Assembly (NCBI GenBank): GCA_023139225.1
Contig: JAGLNZ010000178.1
Span: 1-15,206, forward strand
Direction of reading: 5' to 3'
DNA length: 15,206 bases
DNA from: Desulfobacula sp.
GTDB lineage: Bacteria > Desulfobacterota > Desulfobacteria > Desulfobacterales > Desulfobacteraceae
Under the pieces are notes generated by a model. It ran no database searches, was not told the origin of the DNA, and was given only the letters and a program-made list of their open reading frames with translations. This document shows, piece by piece, positions 1-7,588 of this stretch (the stretch's first letter is position 1; every line of letters starts with the position of its first letter). The translations under genes and the position numbers were made by a program.

Positions 1-738
1 ATTGCCAACCAGTATGCCGAAGTTGTGGTGGCCCCGGAATTTGAGGAAGGGGTTATAGACATTCTTGGCGCCCGGAAAAATTTACGGGTGATCCGGATTA
101 ATAATATTGACAAGCTCCAGGGCTTTATCGGTGAACGTGTGATTGATTTTAAAACCCTGATGGATGGCGGCATGGTTGCCCAATGGTCCTTTGTTCCCCA
201 AACCTTGTCTGAAAAGGATTTAATTGTGGCTTCAACCGAGTATAAGAAAAAAACATACAAGGTCAATCGTGAGCCCACCCAATCCGAATTACAAGACATG
301 CTGTTCGGATGGCTGGTGGAATCCGGCATTACATCCAATTCAGTGATTTATGTGAAAGATAATGTCACGGTGGGGATTGGAACCGGCGAGCAGGACAGGG
401 TAGGGGTGGCGGAAATAGCTGTGGACAAGGCCTACCGTAAACTTGCCGACAGGTATAGTTTTGAAAAATATGGGATTTCCTTTGCCGATCTGACAGATAC
501 TGACAAGAGGGCGCAAATTGAAAATGATGTGAAAGAGGTCAAAGGCGGACTTATCGGGTCAACCATGGTGTCTGATGCCTTCTTCCCTTTTCGAGACGGC
601 ATTGACGTGGGACTTTTGCAGGGTGTAAAAGCCGTGGTGCAGCCCGGCGGTTCCATGAACGATTATCAATCCATTGAAGCATGTAATGAAAATGATGCAA
701 CAATGGTTTACACGGGCCAGAGAAGTTTTAAACATTAA
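1..738 (+). CDS. purH: PurH-type AICAR formyltransferase, C-terminal part (5' end outside window)
   Basis: The reading frame is open from base 1, so the gene begins upstream and only the last 245 residues are here. They match the transformylase half of PurH, which formylates AICAR with 10-formyl-tetrahydrofolate in the penultimate step of IMP synthesis, in the cytoplasm. Recognisable segments are APEFEEGVIDIL, SNSVIYVKDNVTVGIGTGEQ (PurH: NAIVYAKDNMTIGVG) and the highly conserved SDAFFPFRDGID, followed by VVQPGGSMND and the C-terminal FTGQR-like end. Relative to the E. coli form there is an insertion of roughly 30 residues just before SDAFFPFRDGID. I believe this occurs in a stand-alone formyltransferase subfamily, so whether the IMP cyclohydrolase domain is present upstream cannot be decided. 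It ends 6 bases from the convergent ppdK stop, with no terminator visible in that gap. Confidence 0.9.
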   Translation: MANQYAEVVVAPEFEEGVIDILGARKNLRVIRINNIDKLQGFIGERVIDFKTLMDGGMVAQWSFVPQTLSEKDLIVASTEYKKKTYKVNREPTQSELQDMLFGWLVESGITSNSVIYVKDNVTVGIGTGEQDRVGVAEIAVDKAYRKLADRYSFEKYGISFADLTDTDKRAQIENDVKEVKGGLIGSTMVSDAFFPFRDGIDVGLLQGVKAVVQPGGSMNDYQSIEACNENDATMVYTGQRSFKH

Positions 739-744
739 ATTTTT

Positions 745-3525
745 TTATAATGATTCTCCTGTTGCTCTTCCGATCCGGCCCCTTTGTGCCTCTATTATAC
801 CTGATGTTTTGATGGCGGCATGGGCAGCCGCCAGCCTGGCAATGGGCACCCTGAAAGGTGAACAGGACACATATGTAAACTTCAAGTCATGGCACAAATG
901 GATCGACTGAGGGTCTCCGCCATGTTCACCGCAGATCCCGCACTCCAGGTCAGGTTTAACAGATCTGCCTTTTTCCACTGCCATTTTAAGAAGCTGACCA
1001 ACTCCATCCCGATCAATAACCTCAAATGGATTTTCAGGGAGAATCCCGGATTCCATATACTCAATAAGAAATCCTGTCTCTGCATCATCCCTTGAAATGC
1101 CAAAAGTTGTTTGTGTCAGGTCATTTGTTCCAAAAGATACAAATGATGCATATTCTACTATTTGGTCCGCTGTCAGGGCTGCACGGGGCAGCTCAATCAT
1201 TGTTCCAAAACTGTAATCGACCTTAATACCCTCTTTTTCCATGGTCTTTTTTGCTTCTTGTTCAAGAATCTCTCTTTGTTTTTTTAATTCATTTACATGA
1301 CATGTAAGGGGAATCATTATTTTCGGTTTAATCTTTTTCCCTTCCCGGATAACCATACAGGCGGCCTCAAAAATAGCCCTGACCTGCATGATGGTTAATT
1401 CCGGGATATAGATCCCAAGACGCACACCCCGAAGGCCCAGCATTGGATTTGATTCACGGAGGCTTTCAACCCGTTTAAGCACTTTTTCCTTTTCCCTGAT
1501 TTTTTCAATAAGATCATCCATCTGCTTCAATGTTGCAGCATCCCTGATTTGAAGTTTAAGATCGGAAAGATCTTTTAAAAGTTCAATGTGATCCGGTAAG
1601 AACTCGTGGAGTGGTGGATCAATCAGGCGGATGACAACTGATTTGCCGTCCATTACCCTGAATAGCCCTGCAAAGTCCTCCCGTTGAAAAGGAAGAAGGG
1701 CATCTAGGGATTCCTGACGCTCTATGGGAAAATCAGTCATGATCATTTTTGTGAAATGAGGAAGCCTTTCGGTTTCAAAAAACATATGCTCTGACCGGCA
1801 AAGCCCGATGCCCTCGGCCCCATAGTCCAGGGCTCTTTTTGCGTCTATGGGGTAATCAGCATTGGCCCAGACACCCAGATCCCGAAATTCGTCAGCCCAG
1901 GACAGCAGCTTGATCAGCCATGGATCCTTGATATCCGGAATCATTGTGGATAGCTTTCCAAGATATACCTGTCCGGATGTGCCATCCACGGAAATCCATT
2001 CCCCTTCTTTAATTTCAAGACCATTGATGTCCATACTCCGGTTTGTCAAGTCAATATTAATATCTGACGCCCCAACCACGGCTGGTTTCCCAAACTGGCG
2101 CGCAACAAGGGCTGCATGACTTGTTCTTCCGCCCCGGCTTGTAAGAATTCCCTCTGATGCCAGCATTCCGTGAACATCATCCGGTCTTGTCTCAGGTCTT
2201 ACCATGATCACTTTTTTGTTGGTATCTTTCGCCCATGCCTCTGCTATATCTGCATCAAAAACCACCTGGCCGACAGCAGCTCCCGGGGATACATTTAATC
2301 CGGCGGCCAGCATTTTTCCTTGCTGGACAGCTCGTTTCAATGACGCTTGATCAAACTGAGGGTGGAGAAAAAAATCAACCTGTTCGGGTGTAATACGCAT
2401 TACAGCCTCTTGTTTTGAAATCTTTTCTTCTTGAGTCATTTCAACGGCTATGCGAACAGCAGCCTGGGCAGTTCTTTTTCCATCCCGGGTTTGAAGCATC
2501 CACAGTTTACCTTTCTCTATGGTAAACTCAACATCCTGCATCTCACGATAATGATCTTCCAGTGCCTGGGCAATCCTTTTGAATTCCCTATATATATCCG
2601 GCATCTCGTTGTTCATGTCTAAAAGGTTCTTTGTCAGGCGGATACCGGCGACCACATCTTCTCCCTGGGCGTTTATCAGATAGTCCCCTTCTATTGTCTT
2701 TTCTCCGGTCGTACCGTTGCGGGTAAGGGCCACTCCTGTGGCGCAGTCATCCCCGACATTTCCAAAAACCATGGCCTGAACATTGACTGCGGTTCCAAGA
2801 TGGTGAGGTATCTTAGCTGCATTGCGGTAATCAACTGCTCTCTTGCCGTTCCAGCTTTCAAAGACAGCCTCGGTGGCCATTTTAAGCTGCTCAAGCGGAT
2901 CCTGAGGGAATGTATGTTGTGTCTGCCTGCTGAAAATTATTTTGAATTTTTCGCATATCCCCTTCCAGTGATCACCCGTAAGTTCAGTGTCATTTTTAAC
3001 CCCTGCCTTTATCCGTGTGTCAGTAATAATATCCTCAAACAGGGCATCGTCAATACCTGTCACAACGCTTCCGAACATCTGTATAAGCCGTCTGTACGAG
3101 TCATATACAAATCTGACATCGCTTGTCATTATTATCATCTGCTCAACGGTTTTATCGTTAAGTCCTATATTCAGTACCGTATCCATCATTCCCGGCATGG
3201 AAAACCTGGCCCCGGACCTGCATGAAACAAGGAGAGGATTTTTGACGTCACCAAATTTTCTGCCCACTTGGTTCTCCACCTTTGCAAGTCCATCTTGCAC
3301 CTGCTCCCACATGTTATCCGGGAATGTTCCGCCTGACTCAAGATAAGCAATACAGGCTTGGGTTGTTATGGTAAAACCCGGCGGCACAGGAATATTAATT
3401 CTTGTCATTTCCCCAAGGTTTGCCCCTTTTCCACCCAAGAGCCCACGGACTTTCTCCCACTCGCCGCCTGCATGCTCCTGTGCAACATCTATTTCATCAA
3501 AAAGATATACCCATCTACTTGACAT
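745..3525 (-). CDS. ppdK: Pyruvate, phosphate dikinase
   Basis: Cytoplasmic enzyme that interconverts pyruvate + ATP + Pi with PEP + AMP + PPi, probably for gluconeogenesis in an anaerobe. It has 926 residues, slightly longer than the usual ~875-900. The N-terminal ATP-grasp part carries GGKGANLGEM (31-40) and INAQGEDVVAGIR (284-296). The swivelling phosphohistidine domain has TSRGGRTSH (462-470) with catalytic H470; T468 corresponds to the threonine targeted by PPDK regulatory proteins, and the usual GGMTSH methionine is Arg. The C-terminal PEP/pyruvate barrel has GLCRSEHMF (574-582), FGTNDLTQTTFG (798-809) and CGEHGGDP with catalytic C865, then SCSPFRVPIARLA. About 20 residues after this extend beyond the common end. 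The ATG is preceded by a strong AGGAGGTG (3531-3538). The gene stands alone, behind its own promoter, and converges on purH. Confidence 0.96.
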   Translation of the reverse strand: MSSRWVYLFDEIDVAQEHAGGEWEKVRGLLGGKGANLGEMTRINIPVPPGFTITTQACIAYLESGGTFPDNMWEQVQDGLAKVENQVGRKFGDVKNPLLVSCRSGARFSMPGMMDTVLNIGLNDKTVEQMIIMTSDVRFVYDSYRRLIQMFGSVVTGIDDALFEDIITDTRIKAGVKNDTELTGDHWKGICEKFKIIFSRQTQHTFPQDPLEQLKMATEAVFESWNGKRAVDYRNAAKIPHHLGTAVNVQAMVFGNVGDDCATGVALTRNGTTGEKTIEGDYLINAQGEDVVAGIRLTKNLLDMNNEMPDIYREFKRIAQALEDHYREMQDVEFTIEKGKLWMLQTRDGKRTAQAAVRIAVEMTQEEKISKQEAVMRITPEQVDFFLHPQFDQASLKRAVQQGKMLAAGLNVSPGAAVGQVVFDADIAEAWAKDTNKKVIMVRPETRPDDVHGMLASEGILTSRGGRTSHAALVARQFGKPAVVGASDINIDLTNRSMDINGLEIKEGEWISVDGTSGQVYLGKLSTMIPDIKDPWLIKLLSWADEFRDLGVWANADYPIDAKRALDYGAEGIGLCRSEHMFFETERLPHFTKMIMTDFPIERQESLDALLPFQREDFAGLFRVMDGKSVVIRLIDPPLHEFLPDHIELLKDLSDLKLQIRDAATLKQMDDLIEKIREKEKVLKRVESLRESNPMLGLRGVRLGIYIPELTIMQVRAIFEAACMVIREGKKIKPKIMIPLTCHVNELKKQREILEQEAKKTMEKEGIKVDYSFGTMIELPRAALTADQIVEYASFVSFGTNDLTQTTFGISRDDAETGFLIEYMESGILPENPFEVIDRDGVGQLLKMAVEKGRSVKPDLECGICGEHGGDPQSIHLCHDLKFTYVSCSPFRVPIARLAAAHAAIKTSGIIEAQRGRIGRATGESL

Positions 3526-3699
3526 AAGAACACCTCCTGCTTGAAGTTTTTATTCATCATTCAAATAATTAATAGATAAAACGATTAAAACCAGATGATT
3601 TACAGCTTCATGGTATCAGCACTGGAAAACACAAAAAATAATTCTGAGCACTACTCATAATATACCGGACAAGGAAGGTTTGAAAAATATTATTCATGA

Positions 3700-3728
3700 A
3701 TTATGACAAGACGTGTCATATGTGTCAA
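3700..3728 (-). promoter_or_regulatory. Candidate sigma70 promoter of ppdK
   Basis: On the minus strand TTGACA (3728-3723) is followed after exactly 17 bases by CATAAT (3705-3700). An extended -10 TG lies one base before the -10 box. That is a perfect -35 and a 5/6 -10 at optimal spacing. Transcription would start near 3693, giving a leader of about 165 bases before the ppdK ATG. No start site has been mapped; the call rests on box match, spacing and position. Confidence 0.65.
3702..3720. promoter_or_regulatory. Inverted repeat inside the ppdK promoter, candidate operator
   Basis: TATGACA-AGACG-TGTCATA is a perfect 7-bp inverted repeat with a 5-base centre. It fills the space between the -35 and -10 boxes and overlaps the -10. 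A dimeric regulator bound here would block RNA polymerase. A second perfect palindrome, ATTCATGAAT (3692-3701), begins at the other side of the -10. The regulator is unknown. Confidence 0.5.
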
Positions 3729-3805
3729 GAGCAAAGGCTTTTATCTCCCAAGCACCTTTATTCACAGGTTATAAAGAAATCTAATGTATAGAGTCTTTGC
3801 TTTTT

Positions 3806-5785
3806 TTAAACAAATAATGAAAGCTGGTCACGTCTGGCGTCGGCATGCTGGATGGTCACCTGGATGATATCCCCGTGGATAAGTTTGATACCGCTTGGAG
3901 GAAGTTTTGATTCAAGCATAAACTCTTTGATCAGCACATTATAGTGATCCCTGTAAGAATCAAGAACCATGGCTTCATAATTGGCTCCCCTTTGGGTTTC
4001 CAGATACTTGATAATCCAGTATCGCTTTCTTGACGCCTGTATCCGACCGGCATTGGCAATGGGCAGTGAGATGGATTGGAGAATATTTTCAAGTTCAGCC
4101 TTGGAGTAAGCTTTGTCATATCCAAAAACAGCCTTTATCTGCCGCTGGGTAAGAAGATCATGATATCTTCTGATGGGGGATGTTGCGGTGGCATAAGCTT
4201 TGACGCCCAAGCCGGAATGGCTTTGCGGATCTGTCCCGATCATGGCACGGCTTAAGTGTTTTCTTTGCATGAAATTCAAGGCCAGGGAGGTTTCAATGCC
4301 TTTGAAAAGCCTTTGTTTAGGTGGCGCCTGGGATCGGAAAACAGCTGGCATGTTGTTGTCTGCAAGAAATTTGGCCATCAGGGAATTGGCAAAGATCATC
4401 ATTTCAGAGACCAGCATGCGAGACGGATTTTCTCTATCAATTTTTAAATATCCGATCTCCTGATTTTCTTCCAGCCATACATTCACTTCAGGCAGGGTGA
4501 TTTGAATAGCACCTGCCTTGAGCCTTTTTTCCCGCAACAGTGTTGCGATTTTATAGAGGGTGGTAATGGGGTCATTCTTGCCGTTTAAAAGGTTTGCCTC
4601 GGCATAACTCATCTGATTGTGAACCTTGATGATACTGGGGATAACCTTGTAATCCCGGATTTCAAAAAATCGGTTCATTTTAATGATGGTACTGATACCC
4701 GGCCGTATTTCGTTTTCTTTGAGGCTGCAGAGATCCTCGGAAAGATGGGAGGGTATCATGGGCAGTTTATCATCGGGCATGTAAATGGAACTTGCCCGAT
4801 CCCGTGCTGCAAGATCTATCGGGTCATTGGATTTCACATAGGCATCAACATCAATGATATGTATTCCAAGCGTATATCCGGTTTCGGTATTCTCAAGGCT
4901 GATGGCATCATCAAAATCCAGGGTGGATTGACCGTCAATAGTGATCAAGGGTATATTAGTCAGGTCTTTTCTTAACGGATCATCAAAAAAGTTGACCTGT
5001 GTATTTGTAACCTTTTTTTCCTGTTCCAGTACATCCCGGGAAAAGTGAGTGGGGATTTGCATGACCAAAAGATCGGTGTTTTTATTTTGATCCCAGATAC
5101 CGGCCTTTACAAACACATTAAACAATTGTTCAGAAGAATTGAGGGGTGATTTTTTGATAATATTTTTGGCAATCACGCAGGAATCAGAATTATTGTTAAA
5201 CAGGTAATAGGATTTTAAAATATTAATAATATCCTGATCAATCGCGGTGTTGCTGCCGTTTTTATTATTTATGACATCATTGATCCATGCAGCACCTTTT
5301 TGGATCATAATTTCTCTTTTTGCATCCTCTTGGACCTGTCTTTTTTTATTTTCAACCTGTTCAGTCGTGTAAGGGGCAAAAATTATTTTGTTGAATTTAA
5401 AAAAGAATCTGTCATAAAAAAAGGCCCGGATAACAGCGGCTTCATGGTCACAAGTCAGGGGGGGATCAAAACAGAAAAGGGTCATGGTCGGGATATCAAT
5501 ATCTTCGGATTCTTCATGAAGAATTTCCCATAATTCCTTAATGTTTATGGTTTCAGAAAGTTTTTTCCGGTTTTGTGAGAGCTGTTTTAGCTGGGCGACG
5601 ATTGAGTCCCTGGCAACAGAAGTATCAAGACACACCTGTGATATATGGGACAATCTCTTTTCAGAAAAATTGACTTCCCGATTGTTCTCATTAAGTAGTC
5701 TTAATTTACCTTTTTTTTCCTGTAATATAGCAGCAGCAATGATTTTCTGCTGATCTATATACTCTACAATGCACCCTTTAATCAT
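3806..5785 (-). CDS. RNB-domain (RNase II/R family) exoribonuclease
   Basis: Predicted 3'-5' exoribonuclease, 659 residues from the ATG at 5785. The N-terminal ~270 residues are divergent, and no clear cold-shock repeats are recognised. The RNB core begins near residue 275. TIDGQSTLDFDD holds the four metal-binding acidic residues D284, D290, D292 and D293 (RNase II: TIDSASTEDMDD). SPIRRYHD (536-543) matches the catalytic/RNA-binding SPIRRYxD signature. A short S1-like OB segment closes the protein (from about residue 600). The frame extends upstream to a TTG at 5821, but that TTG is itself the -35 box TTGACA. Starting at the ATG gives an N-terminus (MIKGCIVEYID) that looks natural for this family. 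No good Shine-Dalgarno precedes either start. It is divergent from the smr-like gene, a possible RNA or ribosome maintenance pair (inference). Confidence 0.88.
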   Translation of the reverse strand: MIKGCIVEYIDQQKIIAAAILQEKKGKLRLLNENNREVNFSEKRLSHISQVCLDTSVARDSIVAQLKQLSQNRKKLSETINIKELWEILHEESEDIDIPTMTLFCFDPPLTCDHEAAVIRAFFYDRFFFKFNKIIFAPYTTEQVENKKRQVQEDAKREIMIQKGAAWINDVINNKNGSNTAIDQDIINILKSYYLFNNNSDSCVIAKNIIKKSPLNSSEQLFNVFVKAGIWDQNKNTDLLVMQIPTHFSRDVLEQEKKVTNTQVNFFDDPLRKDLTNIPLITIDGQSTLDFDDAISLENTETGYTLGIHIIDVDAYVKSNDPIDLAARDRASSIYMPDDKLPMIPSHLSEDLCSLKENEIRPGISTIIKMNRFFEIRDYKVIPSIIKVHNQMSYAEANLLNGKNDPITTLYKIATLLREKRLKAGAIQITLPEVNVWLEENQEIGYLKIDRENPSRMLVSEMMIFANSLMAKFLADNNMPAVFRSQAPPKQRLFKGIETSLALNFMQRKHLSRAMIGTDPQSHSGLGVKAYATATSPIRRYHDLLTQRQIKAVFGYDKAYSKAELENILQSISLPIANAGRIQASRKRYWIIKYLETQRGANYEAMVLDSYRDHYNVLIKEFMLESKLPPSGIKLIHGDIIQVTIQHADARRDQLSLFV

Positions 5786-5791
5786 GATTCC

Positions 5792-5863
5792 GACAATAGC
5801 AGGAAGGGGGTGTATTGTCAAATGAACAAGAGGGTTGAAAATCTTGAAAATTTAGAGACAATA
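5792..5863. repeat. Three copies of the heptamer GACAATA in a divergent promoter region
   Basis: GACAATA occurs at 5792-5798 (+), 5813-5819 (-, as TATTGTC) and 5857-5863 (+). The first covers the RNB-gene -10 box, the second its -35 box, and the third lies in the smr-like promoter spacer just upstream of the -10. The first two form an inverted repeat with a 14-base centre. The placement suggests one shared regulator, but part of the similarity could come from promoter sequence alone. Confidence 0.4.
5793..5821 (-). promoter_or_regulatory. Candidate promoter of the RNB exoribonuclease gene
   Basis: The minus strand reads TTGACA (5821-5816), 17 bases, TATTGT (5798-5793). The -35 is perfect and the -10 matches 4 of 6. 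The expected start is near 5786, directly at the ATG (5785), which would make a leaderless mRNA. That agrees with the missing Shine-Dalgarno sequence. Confidence 0.45.
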
Positions 5864-5872
5864 CGATAGAAT
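5844..5872 (+). promoter_or_regulatory. Candidate promoter of the smr-like gene
   Basis: The plus strand reads TTGAAA (5844-5849), 17 bases, TAGAAT (5867-5872), both 5/6 matches to consensus at ideal spacing. The expected start is about 5879, the A of the ATG itself. The in-frame TAG inside this -10 box rules out an upstream start, and no ribosome binding site is seen. A leaderless transcript is therefore likely if the promoter is real. Confidence 0.45.
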
Positions 5873-5878
5873 AATTCC

Positions 5879-6478
5879 ATGGGGAACAAAGAAAAAAAAT
5901 ATTTTAAAAAACTAAAAAAAAATAATTTACCGGTTTTTGATTCTGATCATGATTTTTTAAAGGTATTTGAAAAAAAAGAAGAAATAAAAACAGATAATCC
6001 AAAAAAAAATCAAATAAATAAGCATGGGGTGCAGGTATTGGATGATTTGTCAGAGGATCAAAGTTCCCGGGAAAATATAATCAAAGAAGATTTTACCCAA
6101 TTATTGGAAGAATCTTTTAAAAACGGGAAAACAACATCTGTAAAGAAGACACCACCCATGTCTGTAAAAAAAAGGATAAAGCGGTATCCGGGCGTTGAAG
6201 TTGAACTGGATCTTCATGGATATAACGCCATTGGTGCCCAGGTGAAAGCCGAATCATTTATTCACAGCTGCAAACACCAGGGCTTTTTCACGTTAAGAAT
6301 TATTGTCGGAAAAGGACTTCATTCAGATACCGGACCCGTGTTACCCGATATTGTCGAGGATGTATTACAGGAAATGAAAAAACAAAATCTGGTTATCTGG
6401 TATGAATGGGATAAAAAAAAGAAATCAAAAAGCGGTGCCGTGATTGTTTATCTAAAACAATTTGAACGCTTTGAATGA
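5879..6478 (+). CDS. Smr-domain protein
   Basis: The protein has 199 residues. The first ~95 are lysine- and asparagine-rich, low in complexity and probably disordered. The C-terminal ~95 form an Smr (small MutS-related) domain with the hallmark LDLHG at 110-114 and the glycine loop VGKG at 143-146, followed by VLPDIVEDVL and a GAVIVYL end. Smr domains are DNA/RNA-binding nuclease modules; stand-alone ones have been linked to ribosome-collision cleavage in some bacteria. The role here is not established. The start is fixed by an in-frame stop at 5867 and the absence of other early ATGs. The gene contains six runs of 8-9 adenines. It ends exactly where the convergent mltG stop begins, so the two transcripts must overlap unless they end within the genes. 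Confidence 0.85.
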   Translation: MGNKEKKYFKKLKKNNLPVFDSDHDFLKVFEKKEEIKTDNPKKNQINKHGVQVLDDLSEDQSSRENIIKEDFTQLLEESFKNGKTTSVKKTPPMSVKKRIKRYPGVEVELDLHGYNAIGAQVKAESFIHSCKHQGFFTLRIIVGKGLHSDTGPVLPDIVEDVLQEMKKQNLVIWYEWDKKKKSKSGAVIVYLKQFERFE

Positions 6479-7501
6479 TTATTTTTTCCTGAGCTGATAC
6501 TTTTTGACTGCCCGGTTGTGCTCCTGAATGGTTTTTGAAAACTTGTGTGTCGTATCTTTTTTAGAAACAAAAAACAGATACACGGTTTGTGCCGGATTAA
6601 GTGCTGCCTGCAATGACAAAGCCCCGGGGTTTGCAATGGGACCCATGGGAAGCCCTTTGATTTGATAGGTATTGTAAGGGGTGATCATTTTAAGGTGTTT
6701 TCTTTTAATGTTCCCGTCAAAATTTTTTATGCCGTATATAACGGTGGGGTCACTTTCCAGGCGCATGTGTTTTTTTAAGCGGTTATGAAAAACCGAAGAA
6801 ATCACTGGTCTTTCCTTTGCATCACCTGTTTCTTTTTCAATAATGGATGCAAGGGTAACAATATCATGGACGGAAAAGCCCATTGATTCGGCTTGTTCCC
6901 GCCATTTTTCTGTAAATATTATTTTAAAATGTCCAACCATAGTGGTAATGACATTCTCACAGGAAGTATGTTTTGGGAAAAAATAGGTGTCCGGGAAAAG
7001 ATAGCCTTCCAGGGATGTTGATTCGATTCCTAATGAGATGATAAAGGATTTATCATGGCAAAGATCCACAAATTTTTTTTTGGTGCACAGATTTGCTTTT
7101 TCAATTAAAGTTGCAATTTCTTGAATATTCCGTCCTTCAGGAAGCGTTATCCTGTATAATTTAACCTTGCCTTTTATAAGAATTTCAAGAATCTGTTCAG
7201 GAGATTTTGATGCGGACAGAATGTATTCTCCTGCCTGGAGTTTTTTATCGGCTTTTTTAAATTTTGTAAATAATTTAAAAAATGCCTTATTGGATATGAT
7301 GGATTCCTGCTCAAGGTTTCCCGCAATAAGCTTAAGGCTTTGACCGGGCTTAATGGTAAATATTTTTTCTTTGGCGGCAAGGTTGAAAGGTTCTTGAACA
7401 AAGGATGATATTTTAAGGAAAAAGAAGACCCCGTATCCTGTCAGAAAGATAAAAAGAACGAAAAGAGTAAATACTAAAATTTTCAGGTTACTTTTTGACA
7501 T
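6479..7501 (-). CDS. mltG: Endolytic murein transglycosylase MltG (YceG family)
   Basis: A 340-residue inner-membrane enzyme that cleaves nascent glycan strands in the periplasm and so ends peptidoglycan chains. Residues 1-8 are basic and 9-30 form the single N-terminal membrane anchor. A LysM-like part follows at about 45-110 (FTIKPGQSLKLIAGNL, then KLQAGEYIL). The catalytic YceG domain has EGYLFPDTYFF (165-175) and LASIIEKET (217-225) with the catalytic Glu at E222 (E. coli E218). Then come RLESDPTVIYG (247-257) and the conserved NTYQIKGLPMGPIANPG. Length is normal for the family. No Shine-Dalgarno is evident. A weak promoter (TTGATA 7543-7538, 18 bases, TATGCT 7519-7514) lies within and beside the upstream hairpin and would give a very short leader. 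Cotranscription from the rnf operon is the alternative. Confidence 0.93.
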   Translation of the reverse strand: MSKSNLKILVFTLFVLFIFLTGYGVFFFLKISSFVQEPFNLAAKEKIFTIKPGQSLKLIAGNLEQESIISNKAFFKLFTKFKKADKKLQAGEYILSASKSPEQILEILIKGKVKLYRITLPEGRNIQEIATLIEKANLCTKKKFVDLCHDKSFIISLGIESTSLEGYLFPDTYFFPKHTSCENVITTMVGHFKIIFTEKWREQAESMGFSVHDIVTLASIIEKETGDAKERPVISSVFHNRLKKHMRLESDPTVIYGIKNFDGNIKRKHLKMITPYNTYQIKGLPMGPIANPGALSLQAALNPAQTVYLFFVSKKDTTHKFSKTIQEHNRAVKKYQLRKK

Positions 7502-7519
7502 ATTTTATTGGAAAGCATA

Positions 7520-7561
7520 AACGGTAAAAGAATATCATATCAAGATACTTCTTTTACCGTT
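7520..7561. repeat. Long perfect hairpin between rnfB and mltG
   Basis: AACGGTAAAAGAA (7520-7532) and TTCTTTTACCGTT (7549-7561) form a perfect 13-bp stem around 16 bases. Inside it TATC/GATA can extend the stem after a one-base bulge. It lies 28 bases past the rnfB stop, where an operon terminator is expected. No U-tract follows on the minus strand, so it is not a canonical intrinsic terminator. It may protect the mRNA 3' end, or act as an operator for mltG, whose start is 18 bases away. Confidence 0.55.
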
Positions 7562-7588
7562 ATGATGTTCTAAGTTACTATATTAAAG

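Noticed and set aside
2800..3346. Two overlapping open frames on the + strand inside ppdK (141 and 119 residues)
   Set aside because: They are antisense to highly conserved ppdK coding sequence, have no recognisable motif, and have no ribosome binding site.
3704..3775. Short + strand frame (ATG at 3703) of about 23 codons upstream of ppdK
   Set aside because: It has no ribosome binding site or coding signal and overlaps the better-supported ppdK promoter on the other strand.
3730..3801. AGCAAAG/CTTTGCT inverted repeat followed by a T-run after the RNB gene
   Set aside because: The loop is 58 bases and the T-run is on the wrong side for minus-strand transcription, so it is not a credible terminator.
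5786..5821. Upstream TTG start of the RNB exoribonuclease (671 residues)
   Set aside because: No ribosome binding site precedes it, the TTG is the start of a TTGACA promoter box, and the extra 12 residues look unlike the family N-terminus.
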